Source: NVTR01 sp036480115 | Lineage (GTDB): Bacteria > Pseudomonadota > Alphaproteobacteria > Rhodobacterales > Rhodobacteraceae | DNA: 64,000 nucleotides | Direction: 5' to 3' | Assembly (NCBI GenBank): GCA_965224795.1 | Contig: CBDDAE010000001.1 | Coordinates: 1,488,001-1,552,000 of the forward strand | Notes under the pieces: model-generated | Seen by the model: only the letters and a program-made list of their open reading frames with translations | What the model was told of the DNA's origin: nothing | Databases searched by the model: none | In this document: positions 7,290 through 15,939 of the stretch, piece by piece | Layout of the letters: every line of letters begins with the position of its first letter | Numbering within the stretch: the stretch's first letter is position 1 | Position numbers and translations under genes: made by a program

Positions 7290-9652
7290 CAGGTAAACCT
7301 GTTGTTGCGCGGGAAACCATAGGGTGGGCGCTTGCCGGCACCGGCGCGTTTACCCAGCCAGTCGGACAGGTCATCCTCGTGCCGGGTTTTGTCGCCGCCC
7401 ATGGGCCAGCTTAGGCCGGTGTCCCAGTTGAATGTGGTGATGTCGGATAGGCCACCGTCAAGATCCAGCGTGCCCTGGGCAGATCGGGCAGATTTGTATT
7501 TCTGGATACGCACACCCTTGCCCCGGCCCATTTCCGGCAGATCGGCGATTGGGAACACCAGGAATTTGCCGTTTTTGCTGACCACCGCCACATGGTCGCC
7601 GGTGACTGGCACACAGGCCTTGGCGTGGGTGTCGCCTTTGACGTTCAGCACTTGTCGCCCGGTTTTGGTTTGGGCGATGGCATCGTTTTCAGCAACAACA
7701 AAACCGTCCCCGGCATTGGATGCCACCAGCAGTTTGCGACCGGGTTCGTGCAGGAACAGATCAACAATCTCGGCTTCATTGGGCAGGTCCACCATCAGGC
7801 GCACGGGTTCGCCCATGCCCCGGCCACCCGGCAAGTTGTGGCAGGCCAGCGTGTAAAATCGACCGTTGCTGCCAAACAGCAAAACCTTGTCGGTGGTTTC
7901 GGCGTGAAATGCAAAGCTGGGGCCATCGCCGTCTTTGAATTTGAATTCCTGGGTCAGCTCCACATGGCCCTTCATGCCGCGTATCCAGCCCATTTGGGAA
8001 CAGACCACGGTGACCGGTTCGCGCTCAATCATGGCTTCCATGGGCACGTCTTCGACCTCGGCGGCCTCGGCAAAATGGGTGCGCCGCGCACCACCCTCAT
8101 AGTTTTTGCCAAATTTTTGTTTGGTTACTTTCAGCTGTTCACTGATCCGGCCCCATTGCAGGTCCGGACGTTCCAACAGATCCTCTAGTTCGGCCCGTTC
8201 CAGCATCAGCGCGTCGCGTTCTTTTAGCAGCGCCATTTCTTCCAGACGCCGCAAGGCCCGCAGGCGCATGTTCAGGATGGCTTCGACCTGAACTTCGGTC
8301 AGGGATGGCTCTTCGCCCGCTGGCACGTCGCCCGCTGGCAACAGCGCCGGACGGATATAGTCGGCTTCGTCCATGGCGCGGGTGTGTTTGGCGGCCCAGT
8401 CTTCATACATCAGCGCGGTTTTGGGGTCATCATCATAGCGGATGATATCGATGACCCGGTCAAGATTAAGGAAGGCAACGATGAAGCCTTCCAAGACCTC
8501 CAGCCGATGGTCAATCTTGCCCAACCGATACCGTGAGCGGCGTTCCAACACCTCTCGCCGATGGTCCAGAAAGGCGCGCAGGACTTCCTTTAGCGAACAG
8601 ACCTTGGGGGTCAGGCCGTCGATCAGCACGTTCATGTTCATGCTAAACCGCAGTTCCAGATCGCAATTGCGATACAGCATGCCCATCAGAACCTCGGGGT
8701 CGACGTTTTTGGACCGGGGTTCGATGACCAGACGGATGTCATCGGCACTTTCATCGCGCACATCGCCAAGGATCGGGATTTTCTTTTGGTTGATCAGATC
8801 GGCGATACGTTCGATCAACTTGGATTTCTGCACCTGATAGGGGATTTCGGTTACAATAATCTGCCACTGGCCACGGCCCAGATCTTCAATTTCATAGCGG
8901 CACCGCAACCGGAACGCGCCCCGACCGGTGCGATACGCCTGCGCGATGTTTTCACGCGGTTCAACAATGATACCACCGGTCGGGAAATCGGGGCCAGGAA
9001 TGTAATTTAGCAGCGTGTCATCACGGGCATCCGGGACCTTGATCAAGTGCAGACATGCATCAATCAGTTCCACCAGATTATGGGGCGGAATATTGGTGGC
9101 CATGCCCACGGCGATACCGGTGGAGCCATTGGCCAGCAAATGCGGGAACGTGGCAGGCATCACAACGGGTTCGGTCAGGGTGCCGTCGTAATTGTCGCGG
9201 AAATCAACGGCGTCCTCATTCAGCCCTTCCATCAATGCCTCAGCAGCGACGGTCATCCGGGCTTCTGTATATCGGCTGGCCGCCGGGTTATCCCCGTCGA
9301 TATTGCCAAAGTTCCCCTGCCCGTCCACCAGCGGATAACGCACGTTGAAATCCTGAGCCAAGCGCGCCATAGCATCATAAATCGCCATGTCGCCATGGGG
9401 GTGATAGTTGCCCATCACATCGCCGGATATTTTGGAACTTTTGCGAAAACGCCCGGTATGTTCCAGCTTTAGTTCCCGCATCGCATATAGAATGCGCCGA
9501 TGCACTGGCTTTAACCCGTCACGCGCATCCGGCAGCGCCCGGTTCATGATCGTCGACAGCGCATAGGTCAGATACCGATCACCCAGCGCACGGCGCAGGG
9601 GCTCGGAGATCTCAACGGGCTTGTCGGCCGGGGTGTCGGGGGCGTCATTCAT
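7289..9652 (-). CDS. parC: DNA topoisomerase IV subunit A
   Basis: Type IIA topoisomerase subunit that decatenates daughter chromosomes together with ParE. The start at 9652 gives 787 residues beginning MNDAPDTPAD; a longer reading to 9724 adds a segment without family character. The winged-helix/tower core and the catalytic Tyr128 in AASRYTEARMT are present, followed by a C-terminal beta-pinwheel domain with degenerate repeats (for example FPIADLPEMGRGKGVRIQ). Motif style and length fit ParC better than GyrA. The residue matching E. coli ParC Ser80 is Met89 (HGDMAIYD). Confidence 0.93.
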   Translation of the reverse strand: MNDAPDTPADKPVEISEPLRRALGDRYLTYALSTIMNRALPDARDGLKPVHRRILYAMRELKLEHTGRFRKSSKISGDVMGNYHPHGDMAIYDAMARLAQDFNVRYPLVDGQGNFGNIDGDNPAASRYTEARMTVAAEALMEGLNEDAVDFRDNYDGTLTEPVVMPATFPHLLANGSTGIAVGMATNIPPHNLVELIDACLHLIKVPDARDDTLLNYIPGPDFPTGGIIVEPRENIAQAYRTGRGAFRLRCRYEIEDLGRGQWQIIVTEIPYQVQKSKLIERIADLINQKKIPILGDVRDESADDIRLVIEPRSKNVDPEVLMGMLYRNCDLELRFSMNMNVLIDGLTPKVCSLKEVLRAFLDHRREVLERRSRYRLGKIDHRLEVLEGFIVAFLNLDRVIDIIRYDDDPKTALMYEDWAAKHTRAMDEADYIRPALLPAGDVPAGEEPSLTEVQVEAILNMRLRALRRLEEMALLKERDALMLERAELEDLLERPDLQWGRISEQLKVTKQKFGKNYEGGARRTHFAEAAEVEDVPMEAMIEREPVTVVCSQMGWIRGMKGHVELTQEFKFKDGDGPSFAFHAETTDKVLLFGSNGRFYTLACHNLPGGRGMGEPVRLMVDLPNEAEIVDLFLHEPGRKLLVASNAGDGFVVAENDAIAQTKTGRQVLNVKGDTHAKACVPVTGDHVAVVSKNGKFLVFPIADLPEMGRGKGVRIQKYKSARSAQGTLDLDGGLSDITTFNWDTGLSWPMGGDKTRHEDDLSDWLGKRAGAGKRPPYGFPRNNRFT

Positions 9653-9744
9653 GGACCCGGTGATAGCCGGGGCGGTTGGCGGGGTAAAGTGGACTTGGGC
9701 ACGAACCCATTGAGATTTTTCCAACAGCCGCCTATCAGCGACGG

Positions 9745-10587
9745 ATGGGCGATCAAAACAAACAAAAATCCATCCTGATCACCGGCTGTTCGTCCGGCAT
9801 AGGCTATGATGCTGCGCATGGGTTGGCTGCGCGGGGCTGGCGAGTGTTTGCGACCTGTCGGGCTGAAGATGATTGCGAAAGTTTGCGCAATGAAGGGCTG
9901 GAAAGTTTTCGGCTGGATTACGAAGATGAAGCTTCGATCAAGTCAGCGCTTAATCAGGTGATCGTCCAAACCGACGGCACTCTGGATGCACTGTTCAACA
10001 ACGGTGCCTACGCCATTCCCGGCCCGGTAGAAGACTTGCCCCGTGATGCTTTGCGTGCAATTTTTGAAGCCAATTTCTTTGGCCAGTTTGACCTGACAAA
10101 CAGGGTAATCCCGATTATGCGCCAACAGGGCCATGGCCGGATCGTATTTTGTTCGTCAGTTCTTGGGTTCATCGGTGCGCGGTGGCGTGGGGCTTATAAT
10201 GCGACCAAATTCGCCATGGAGGGGCTAACAGACACATTGCGGTTGGAAATGCGCGACACCGACATTAAAATCGCCCTAATAGAACCCGGCCCGATTGGCA
10301 CAGATTTTCGAAAAAATGCCGCCTTGCAGTTTGAAAAGTGGATCGATTGGAAAAAATCAGCGCGGGTTGAGCAGTATAACGCATCACTGTTGCAGGAGCT
10401 TTATGATGGCAGCGGATCAGGGCGCTTTGAGCTGCCCCCGTCTGCGGTAACCAAAAAACTGATCCATGCCATTGAAGCCCCACGACCTAAGCCGCGATAT
10501 TTTGTAACCACACCAACTTACATATTGGGCGCATTAAAGCGGATATTACCCACCCGGGCGCTGGACTGGATACTGGCGCGCGGCTGA
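9745..10587 (+). CDS. Classical SDR family oxidoreductase
   Basis: A 280-residue short-chain dehydrogenase. The cofactor motif is TGCSSGIG (about 13-20), the NNGA motif follows at about 90, and the catalytic Ser-Tyr-Lys set is in CSSVLGF and YNATK. The following EPGPIGTDF resembles the usual PG motif. Length and the long C-terminal region resemble SDRs acting on lipids, retinoids or steroids, but the substrate cannot be assigned. It is transcribed divergently from parC across a 92-bp gap. Confidence 0.9.
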   Translation: MGDQNKQKSILITGCSSGIGYDAAHGLAARGWRVFATCRAEDDCESLRNEGLESFRLDYEDEASIKSALNQVIVQTDGTLDALFNNGAYAIPGPVEDLPRDALRAIFEANFFGQFDLTNRVIPIMRQQGHGRIVFCSSVLGFIGARWRGAYNATKFAMEGLTDTLRLEMRDTDIKIALIEPGPIGTDFRKNAALQFEKWIDWKKSARVEQYNASLLQELYDGSGSGRFELPPSAVTKKLIHAIEAPRPKPRYFVTTPTYILGALKRILPTRALDWILARG

Positions 10588-10663
10588 CTGCGACATGTTT
10601 GGCATTCGCATTTCCGCGGGTTTCAGCTAAATGTTCGTCTGGAACCAAACGTCAGGAAACGCC

Positions 10664-10867
10664 ATGAAAGACGACCCGCTGTTTATTCTTGTTGCGGTTG
10701 CGGTATTTTCGGTGCTGGTGGTGCTGATGATCGGCATTGGCGGCTTTGCCAAGGGCGGCGATTTCAACCGCAAGCACGCAAACCGTATCATGCGTTACCG
10801 GATCATAGCGCAGGCCATTGCGATTGCAGCGATCTTGTTGTTCATATTTTTGCGCGGAGGTCGTTAA
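10664..10867 (+). CDS. HIG1-type small twin-transmembrane protein
   Basis: A 67-residue protein with two membrane helices (about 5-24 and 44-63) linked by a basic loop containing IGIGGFAKGGDFNRKHANRIMRYR. That loop is typical of bacterial HIG1-domain proteins, relatives of mitochondrial respirasome assembly factors. The start at 10664 removes a non-conserved extension present in a longer reading from 10631. It precedes the cobalamin adenosyltransferase by one base, so the two are probably co-transcribed. A role in respiratory complexes is inferred from the family. Confidence 0.78.
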   Translation: MKDDPLFILVAVAVFSVLVVLMIGIGGFAKGGDFNRKHANRIMRYRIIAQAIAIAAILLFIFLRGGR

Positions 10868-10868
10868 C

Positions 10869-11441
10869 ATGGTGGTTTTGAACAAGATTTACACCCGCAC
10901 CGGCGACGCTGGTGAAACAGCATTGGGCAATGGTGATCGTGTCGCCAAGCATTCGCTGCGCGTCACCGCCTATGGCACGGTGGATGAAACCAACGCGACT
11001 GTTGGATTGGCGCGCCTGCATACCGATGGCAACATGGACGCCGCATTGGCGCGTATTCAGAACGATCTGTTTGATGTTGGCGCTGATCTTTGCCGCCCGG
11101 ATATGGCCGGCGACGCTGACGCCGAATATCCGCCACTACGCGTAACACTGGCGCAGGTTGACCGGCTGGAAAGTGAGATTGACGCGATGAACGCAGAACT
11201 GACACCGTTGCGATCATTCATCCTGCCCGGCGGCACGGCGCAAGCGGCACATCTGCACCTGTGCCGCACCGTTTCGCGCCGCGCCGAAAGGCTGGCAGTG
11301 GAACTGACGGGTGTGGAAGAAGTGAACGGTGCAGTGGTGAAATACCTGAACCGGCTGTCGGATTGGTTTTTCGTGGCCTCACGGGTGGCAAACCGAAATG
11401 GCGCAGATGACGTGCTCTGGGTTCCGGGGGCAAATAGGTAA
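10869..11441 (+). CDS. pduO: Cob(I)alamin/corrinoid adenosyltransferase, PduO type
   Basis: Transfers the 5'-deoxyadenosyl group of ATP to cobalt(I) corrinoids to give adenosylcobalamin or its precursor. The 190-residue protein has the family N-terminal ATP-binding segment YTRTGDAGETALGNG, the GTVDETNA motif, and the C-terminal LNRLSDWFFVASR. The start MVVLNKIYTRTGD at 10869 is preferred over an upstream extension into the HIG1 gene. It is separate from the two cob blocks at 44-54 kb and 60-64 kb but supplies the adenosylation step. Confidence 0.93.
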   Translation: MVVLNKIYTRTGDAGETALGNGDRVAKHSLRVTAYGTVDETNATVGLARLHTDGNMDAALARIQNDLFDVGADLCRPDMAGDADAEYPPLRVTLAQVDRLESEIDAMNAELTPLRSFILPGGTAQAAHLHLCRTVSRRAERLAVELTGVEEVNGAVVKYLNRLSDWFFVASRVANRNGADDVLWVPGANR

Positions 11442-11456
11442 TTGGGGGCTATAACC

Positions 11457-11918
11457 ATGGACGAAGAATTTCAAAGACCTTTTGCGGCGCCGCCAACCAT
11501 ATTTTTAGGGGCGTTGTTAGTCTCAGCCCTGCTGGAGTATTTCGTACCATTTGACTTACTACCTGCGTCAATTGAACTAACGCTTGGGCCTTTGGTTATA
11601 ATTGTGGGCGTGTTGTTGATTCGCAGTACATTTCGGGAGTTTAAAGAGGAGAATACGACCTATGATCCATTTGACATCTCCACAAATCTGGTCACATCCG
11701 GAGTATATCAGTATTCACGAAACCCCGGCTATTTGGGGCTTGTGATTATCCAGCTTGGGCTTGCTATTGTTCTAGGCAGCATATGGGTTGCATTGTCTGC
11801 ACTGGTTGCTGCTTTGATAACTTCACTTTTCGTGATCAGGCTGGAAGAGAAAAAGTTGGCAGACGCATTTGGTGAATCGTATTTGGAATACAAAAGCAAA
11901 GTACGTCGGTGGTTTTAG
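11457..11918 (+). CDS. Isoprenylcysteine carboxyl methyltransferase-like membrane protein
   Basis: A 153-residue membrane protein with about four helices. The C-terminal half has the ICMT/PEMT-type motif TSGVYQYSRNPGYLGL and ends with EEKKLADAFGESYLEYKSKVRRWF-type residues typical of the family (SAM-binding and catalytic Glu/Arg region). Bacterial members methylate lipids or unknown small substrates. The ATG at 11457 follows a GGGGG run; a TTG at 11442 is the alternative start. It lies 15 nt downstream of the adenosyltransferase. Confidence 0.8.
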   Translation: MDEEFQRPFAAPPTIFLGALLVSALLEYFVPFDLLPASIELTLGPLVIIVGVLLIRSTFREFKEENTTYDPFDISTNLVTSGVYQYSRNPGYLGLVIIQLGLAIVLGSIWVALSALVAALITSLFVIRLEEKKLADAFGESYLEYKSKVRRWF

Positions 11919-11928
11919 GGGCGCTTAA

Positions 11929-12183
11929 TTACCCCTTCCACCTCTCCAAACGCGGCAGCGATCGAGTAAACAACCACCCCATGAATTTTGGCATGCCCTG
12001 TTTCTGCAACTGCTCAATACAGAACTCCTGCATCTGCCCGACGTCAAAATCCGGCTGGGTAAAAGTCCCTTCCTGGTAGCAAAACGAACAGAATTTCGTA
12101 CTTTTGGTGCCATCCGCATTGGTACCCCCACCGCCCGGGTCTTTTTTCATCGGCATTGAGCAGCTTTGGCACAGATCGGGCAT
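11929..12183 (-). CDS. Putative zinc-ribbon protein
   Basis: An 84-residue protein beginning MPDLCQSCSMPM. Two CxxC pairs (Cys5/Cys8 and Cys32/Cys35) form a treble-clef type zinc ribbon of the kind found in the putative zinc ribbon domain PF12674. The C-terminal half is helical and ends in a tryptophan/arginine-rich segment. The start at 12183 discards an upstream extension that lacks family character and has weak initiation signals. It is divergent from a MerR regulator, which may control it. Role unknown. Confidence 0.75.
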   Translation of the reverse strand: MPDLCQSCSMPMKKDPGGGGTNADGTKSTKFCSFCYQEGTFTQPDFDVGQMQEFCIEQLQKQGMPKFMGWLFTRSLPRLERWKG

Positions 12184-12285
12184 CGGGTTCTCCTGACTTA
12201 GAATCGCCCTTGCAATGGCGGGCATTGGAATGCAGGTTAGGCAAAACAATGGAGTGCAGTCAATGGTTTCGTTGCAAGGCATAAA

Positions 12286-12669
12286 ATGAGGATCGGCGCG
12301 CTGTCTGCGCTGACCGGGCTAAGCCGGGACACGATCCGGTTCTATGAAAGACAGGGGTTGATCGCCTCGGCCGCCGCCACAGGCAAGGCCAATACCTATC
12401 GCCATTACGGCGATGATCTGCCGGAACGGTTGCGGATGATAACCGATGCGCGCAGCGCAGGGATGAGCGTGGCGGACCTGAAACTGTTGTTGACATTCAT
12501 GGAAAGCGGCGATCCAGGGGCGATTAATATAAATGAATTTCTGGATCAGCGTATCAGCCAGGTGGAAGACACTATCCGGCAGTCACGCAAACTTCTAAAA
12601 ACCCTGAAATTAACACGTGCGGCGCTGGTTGTTCCGATGGATGCATATTCCGAAGACGAAAACCGTTAG
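12286..12669 (+). CDS. MerR family transcriptional regulator
   Basis: A 127-residue regulator with the N-terminal winged helix MRIGALSALTGLSRDTIRFY-ERQGL, then a dimerisation coiled coil at about 75-110 (FLDQRISQVEDTIRQSRKLL). It lacks clustered cysteines in the C-terminal part, so a metal-sensing role like MerR or CueR is not evident. It overlaps the convergent VOC gene by 4 nt and is divergent from the zinc-ribbon gene across 102 bp. Confidence 0.88.
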   Translation: MRIGALSALTGLSRDTIRFYERQGLIASAAATGKANTYRHYGDDLPERLRMITDARSAGMSVADLKLLLTFMESGDPGAININEFLDQRISQVEDTIRQSRKLLKTLKLTRAALVVPMDAYSEDENR

Positions 12670-13025
12670 GCTGGTTGCCAAAGCTCAATCGGATTTCCCT
12701 CTGGGTCATGCACGCGGGCAAACCGGCCGATGCCTTCCATCTCAATTTCGTGCAAAACTTCGATGCCGGAAGACTTAAGCTGTTCAATCATTCCATCCAG
12801 ATCATCTACCCTGAAATTCAGCATGAACGCCTGCTCGGCGGCAAAATAATCTGCATCTGCTGCGAATGGTGCAAATGCAGTTGGTCCGGCTTCCTGCATC
12901 CAAGGCTTGGTGTCAGCATCTTGCGGAACCGGGCTTATACCAAGGTGCTCCAGATACCACTCAGTAAGTTTGGCCGGGTCCTGTGCGCGAAAAAAGAACC
13001 CTCCGACGCCATTAACCTTTTGCAT
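12666..13025 (-). CDS. VOC (glyoxalase/bleomycin resistance) family protein
   Basis: A 119-residue single-chain VOC protein with two beta-alpha-beta-beta-beta modules: GVGGFFFRAQDPAKLTEWY at the start and RVDDLDGMIEQLKSSGIEV in the second half, ending with DPEGNPIELWQP. The terminal Glu in IELW is the usual metal ligand. Substrate unknown. The start at 13025 is used because the 17 upstream residues of the longer reading are not family-like. Confidence 0.85.
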   Translation of the reverse strand: MQKVNGVGGFFFRAQDPAKLTEWYLEHLGISPVPQDADTKPWMQEAGPTAFAPFAADADYFAAEQAFMLNFRVDDLDGMIEQLKSSGIEVLHEIEMEGIGRFARVHDPEGNPIELWQPA

Positions 13026-13222
13026 CGTCGCTCTCCTGCCTGAATAAATGAGTTTAAACTTACCAAATATCCACAAACGTTACCAGCGACCGCTGACAAA
13101 CACGGCGGCGGCTGGCATCATTATGTCGATTTTGTCTTGTTTTCCTTGGCAACGAACAGATATCAAACCCGCAAGTATAAATGGGGCCGTCGCGCCCCCT
13201 GTGTTTTCAAGGAGACCACCGA

Positions 13223-13981
13223 ATGAAGGTGCTAGTGCCCGTCAAACGCGTGATCGACTATAACGTGAAAGTCCGCGTAAAAGCGGATGGCAGCGGTGTT
13301 GATCTTGCCAATGTTAAGATGTCGATGAACCCGTTTGATGAAATTGCCGTTGAACAGGCGATCCGTCTGAAAGAGGCTGGTAAAGCCGACGAAATCATCG
13401 CGGTGTCTATCGGCACCCAGAAATCCCAGGAAACCCTGCGCACAGCTTTAGCCATGGGTGCGGATCGGGCGATTTTGGTTGTGGCCACCGACGATGTGCA
13501 TAACGATATTGAACCGCTGGCGGTCGCCAAGATATTGAAAGCCATTGTCGACGAAGAAGCACCCGGGCTGGTTCTGGCCGGCAAGCAGGCGATTGACAAC
13601 GACATGAACGCCACCGGGCAAATGCTGTCGGCATTGTTGGGTTGGTCGCAGGGCACGTTCGCATCAGAGCTGGATATTGATGGTGACAGCGCCGTTGTCA
13701 CCCGCGAAGTTGACGGTGGATTGCAGACGATCAAGGTGAAGATGCCAACCATCATCACAGTCGACTTGCGTTTGAATGAGCCGCGTTATGCGTCCCTGCC
13801 AAACATCATGAAGGCCAAGAAAAAGCAGATGGATGAAAAGACGCCTGCCGATTTCGGGGTGGATGTGACACCGCGGCTGGAAATCGTTTCAACGATTGAG
13901 CCACAGGGACGCAAGGCCGGTGAAATTGTCGGGTCGGTGGATGAGCTGGTAGAAAAACTTAAAGAAGCGGGGGCGATATAA
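13223..13981 (+). CDS. etfB: Electron transfer flavoprotein subunit beta
   Basis: With EtfA it accepts electrons from acyl-CoA dehydrogenases and passes them to ETF:ubiquinone oxidoreductase. The 252-residue protein starts MKVLVPVKRVIDYNVKVR after a strong AAGGAGA site. It has the AMP-binding region with AGKQAIDNDMNATGQMLSALLGW and the recognition-loop segment LRLNEPRYASLPNIMKAKKK. The stop overlaps the etfA start by one base, so translation is coupled. Confidence 0.97.
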   Translation: MKVLVPVKRVIDYNVKVRVKADGSGVDLANVKMSMNPFDEIAVEQAIRLKEAGKADEIIAVSIGTQKSQETLRTALAMGADRAILVVATDDVHNDIEPLAVAKILKAIVDEEAPGLVLAGKQAIDNDMNATGQMLSALLGWSQGTFASELDIDGDSAVVTREVDGGLQTIKVKMPTIITVDLRLNEPRYASLPNIMKAKKKQMDEKTPADFGVDVTPRLEIVSTIEPQGRKAGEIVGSVDELVEKLKEAGAI

Positions 13982-14907
13982 TGGCTGTTTTACTGCTTGC
14001 AGAAGTGAATGATGGCGAATTGTTCGTCGATGCAACGGCCAAGGCTGTTGCGGCATCGCAAAAGCTGGGTGATGTCACGGTGCTGTGTTGCGGGGCAACC
14101 TGTAGCGCGGCAGCCGCTGATGCCGCGAAAATCGCTGGCGTGGCCAAGGTACTTTGCGCCGAAGACGCGCTGTATGGTCACCGGTTGGCGGAACCAGCAG
14201 CGGCGTTGATCGTGTCACTGGCCGGGGATTACGAACATATCGTCGCCCCTGCCACCACTGACGCCAAAAATATCCTGCCCCGGGTTGCGGCCCTGTTGGA
14301 TGTGATGGTGATTTCCGATGTGTCCGGTGTTGTTGATGGGTCCACGTTTGAACGGCCCATCTACGCCGGTAACGCCGTGCAGACGGTAAAATCATCGGAT
14401 GCGAAAAAGGTGATATCGGTCCGTACATCCACCTTTGATGCTGCCGGTGGCGGCGGATCAGCCGGGGTCGACAATATCGGCGCTGCTGACAATCCGGGCC
14501 TGTCGGAATGGGTTGAGGATAAGGTCGCAGCCAGTGATCGCCCTGAACTGACCAGCGCCGGTGTTGTGGTTTCCGGTGGTCGTGGTGTCGGATCGCAGGA
14601 TGACTTTGCCCTGATCGAAAAACTGGCCGATAAACTGGGTGCGGCTGTTGGTGCCTCGCGCGCGGCGGTGGATTCAGGCTATGCGCCTAACGATTGGCAG
14701 GTCGGTCAAACCGGTAAGGTTGTGGCGCCTGATCTGTATGTAGCGGTCGGTATTTCTGGTGCTATTCAGCACCTGGCCGGCATGAAAGACAGTAAGATCA
14801 TCGTTGCTATCAACAAGGACGAAGAAGCACCGATTTTTCAGGTGGCCGATTACGGGTTGGTTGCCGATCTGTTTGACGCAGTGCCAGAGCTGATCGAGAA
14901 GCTGTAA
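13981..14907 (+). CDS. etfA: Electron transfer flavoprotein subunit alpha
   Basis: The FAD-binding partner of EtfB, 308 residues. The C-terminal FAD domain shows the standard motifs VVSGGRGVGS, SRAAVDSGYAPNDWQVGQTGK, GISGAIQHLAGM and INKDEEAPIFQVADYGLVAD. The probable methylsuccinyl-CoA dehydrogenase at 25.2 kb is one likely electron donor, as are fatty acyl-CoA dehydrogenases. A bidirectional terminator follows. Confidence 0.97.
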   Translation: MAVLLLAEVNDGELFVDATAKAVAASQKLGDVTVLCCGATCSAAAADAAKIAGVAKVLCAEDALYGHRLAEPAAALIVSLAGDYEHIVAPATTDAKNILPRVAALLDVMVISDVSGVVDGSTFERPIYAGNAVQTVKSSDAKKVISVRTSTFDAAGGGGSAGVDNIGAADNPGLSEWVEDKVAASDRPELTSAGVVVSGGRGVGSQDDFALIEKLADKLGAAVGASRAAVDSGYAPNDWQVGQTGKVVAPDLYVAVGISGAIQHLAGMKDSKIIVAINKDEEAPIFQVADYGLVADLFDAVPELIEKL

Positions 14908-14926
14908 AATCAAACCTATACTCTAA

Positions 14927-14954
14927 AAGAGGCCCGCCAATAGGTGGGCCTCTT
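14927..14954. terminator. Bidirectional Rho-independent terminator between etfA and DUF6473 gene
   Basis: A 12-bp stem (AAGAGGCCCGCC / GGTGGGCCTCTT with one G-T pair) and a 4-nt loop lie between two convergent genes. On the minus strand it is followed by TTTT, and on the plus strand by an AT-rich segment (GCAATATTTCT). It can serve both genes. Confidence 0.8.
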
Positions 14955-14963
14955 GCAATATTT

Positions 14964-15782
14964 CTAGCCAAAATGCGCGACTAGGCGACGCGACGCTTCC
15001 TGGTGGGCAATTGGGCCAAGCATTTGCTGTGCTGCGGATTCTTGCAATTGATTGTAAATCATCCGCTCATGTCCCGCTGCCACCTCTTCCGGGCTAGCAA
15101 TCACCTCAACCAATCTAACATGGCGCTCTGTTAGTTCTTCAATCATTTCGCGTTTCAGAAACAACGGATCTGCCCTGCTACCAAAAATGTTATTTAGATC
15201 GTTTGGCCCCCGGCCTGCCAACCATAGTAAAACAATCTGACCACCAATTTTCCCCAACAACACCTGCATCTGCCGCACCCATTCCAGCTGCAATTCCTGG
15301 CGCACCAAATCAAATCGTCTTACGGATTTTTCCCTTAGGACCCTTAGCAGGTGCCCGGTAAAATGAACATCTGTTAGGTCCACATCGGGAAACACCGATT
15401 TCATCAAATGCGTCGGCCCGAGGAAACGGTCATTTCGTCGGGGATGAACAGTATAGAACCGGTTTGACATGTTTTGCGCGCCGGTAAGCTGTATGATCGT
15501 AACCTTGGCATTTTGACAAATCTCAAGCACCGATGGTTCATTCAAAAACACGTTTGGTCCGGAATACATGCAGCCAAGATTGATTATTTTCTTACCGGTC
15601 ATAATCTCAAGAATACTTGGATATGGCACCTCTACGAATTTTCCAAATGTTTCCGAACCGCCAATCGCTACGTTATAGTCGCCTGATATTGATCGCTTTG
15701 GACCTCGAAACAACAACTTTGATCGGCCATAGTGGCACGGGAAATAGTCAAGGGCACCCTCACCCTGATATTCAAAGGACAT
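14964..15782 (-). CDS. DUF6473 family protein
   Basis: A 272-residue protein that I place in DUF6473, a family I know mainly from Rhodobacterales. Recognisable segments are GALDYFPCHYGRSKLLFRGP near the N-terminus, the GGSETFGKFVEVPYP stretch, GAQNMSNRFYTVHPRRNDRF, and the central IVLLWLAGRGPND. The fold may resemble SGNH/GSCFA-like hydrolases, but I cannot point to a complete catalytic triad. Function unknown. It is transcribed divergently from the 3-hydroxybutyryl-CoA dehydrogenase gene. Confidence 0.75.
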   Translation of the reverse strand: MSFEYQGEGALDYFPCHYGRSKLLFRGPKRSISGDYNVAIGGSETFGKFVEVPYPSILEIMTGKKIINLGCMYSGPNVFLNEPSVLEICQNAKVTIIQLTGAQNMSNRFYTVHPRRNDRFLGPTHLMKSVFPDVDLTDVHFTGHLLRVLREKSVRRFDLVRQELQLEWVRQMQVLLGKIGGQIVLLWLAGRGPNDLNNIFGSRADPLFLKREMIEELTERHVRLVEVIASPEEVAAGHERMIYNQLQESAAQQMLGPIAHQEASRRLVAHFG

Positions 15783-15939
15783 TCTTTACCCACCTAATTT
15801 TACACCCACAAACACAGTCTCAGACCCAGGTTGCCAAAAGCCTAAGGTGCAAGCTTTAGAAAAATTTTATCAAATCACAGGCCTTGCCTTGGTGTTTGAC
15901 GCGGGCCTATTGTCAGATGAATGCTCTAGGGGGACGGCT

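Noticed and set aside
13183..13199. GGGGC/GCCCC hairpin before etfB
   Set aside because: A 5-bp stem just upstream of a strong ribosome-binding site is too short to claim as a terminator or regulatory RNA.
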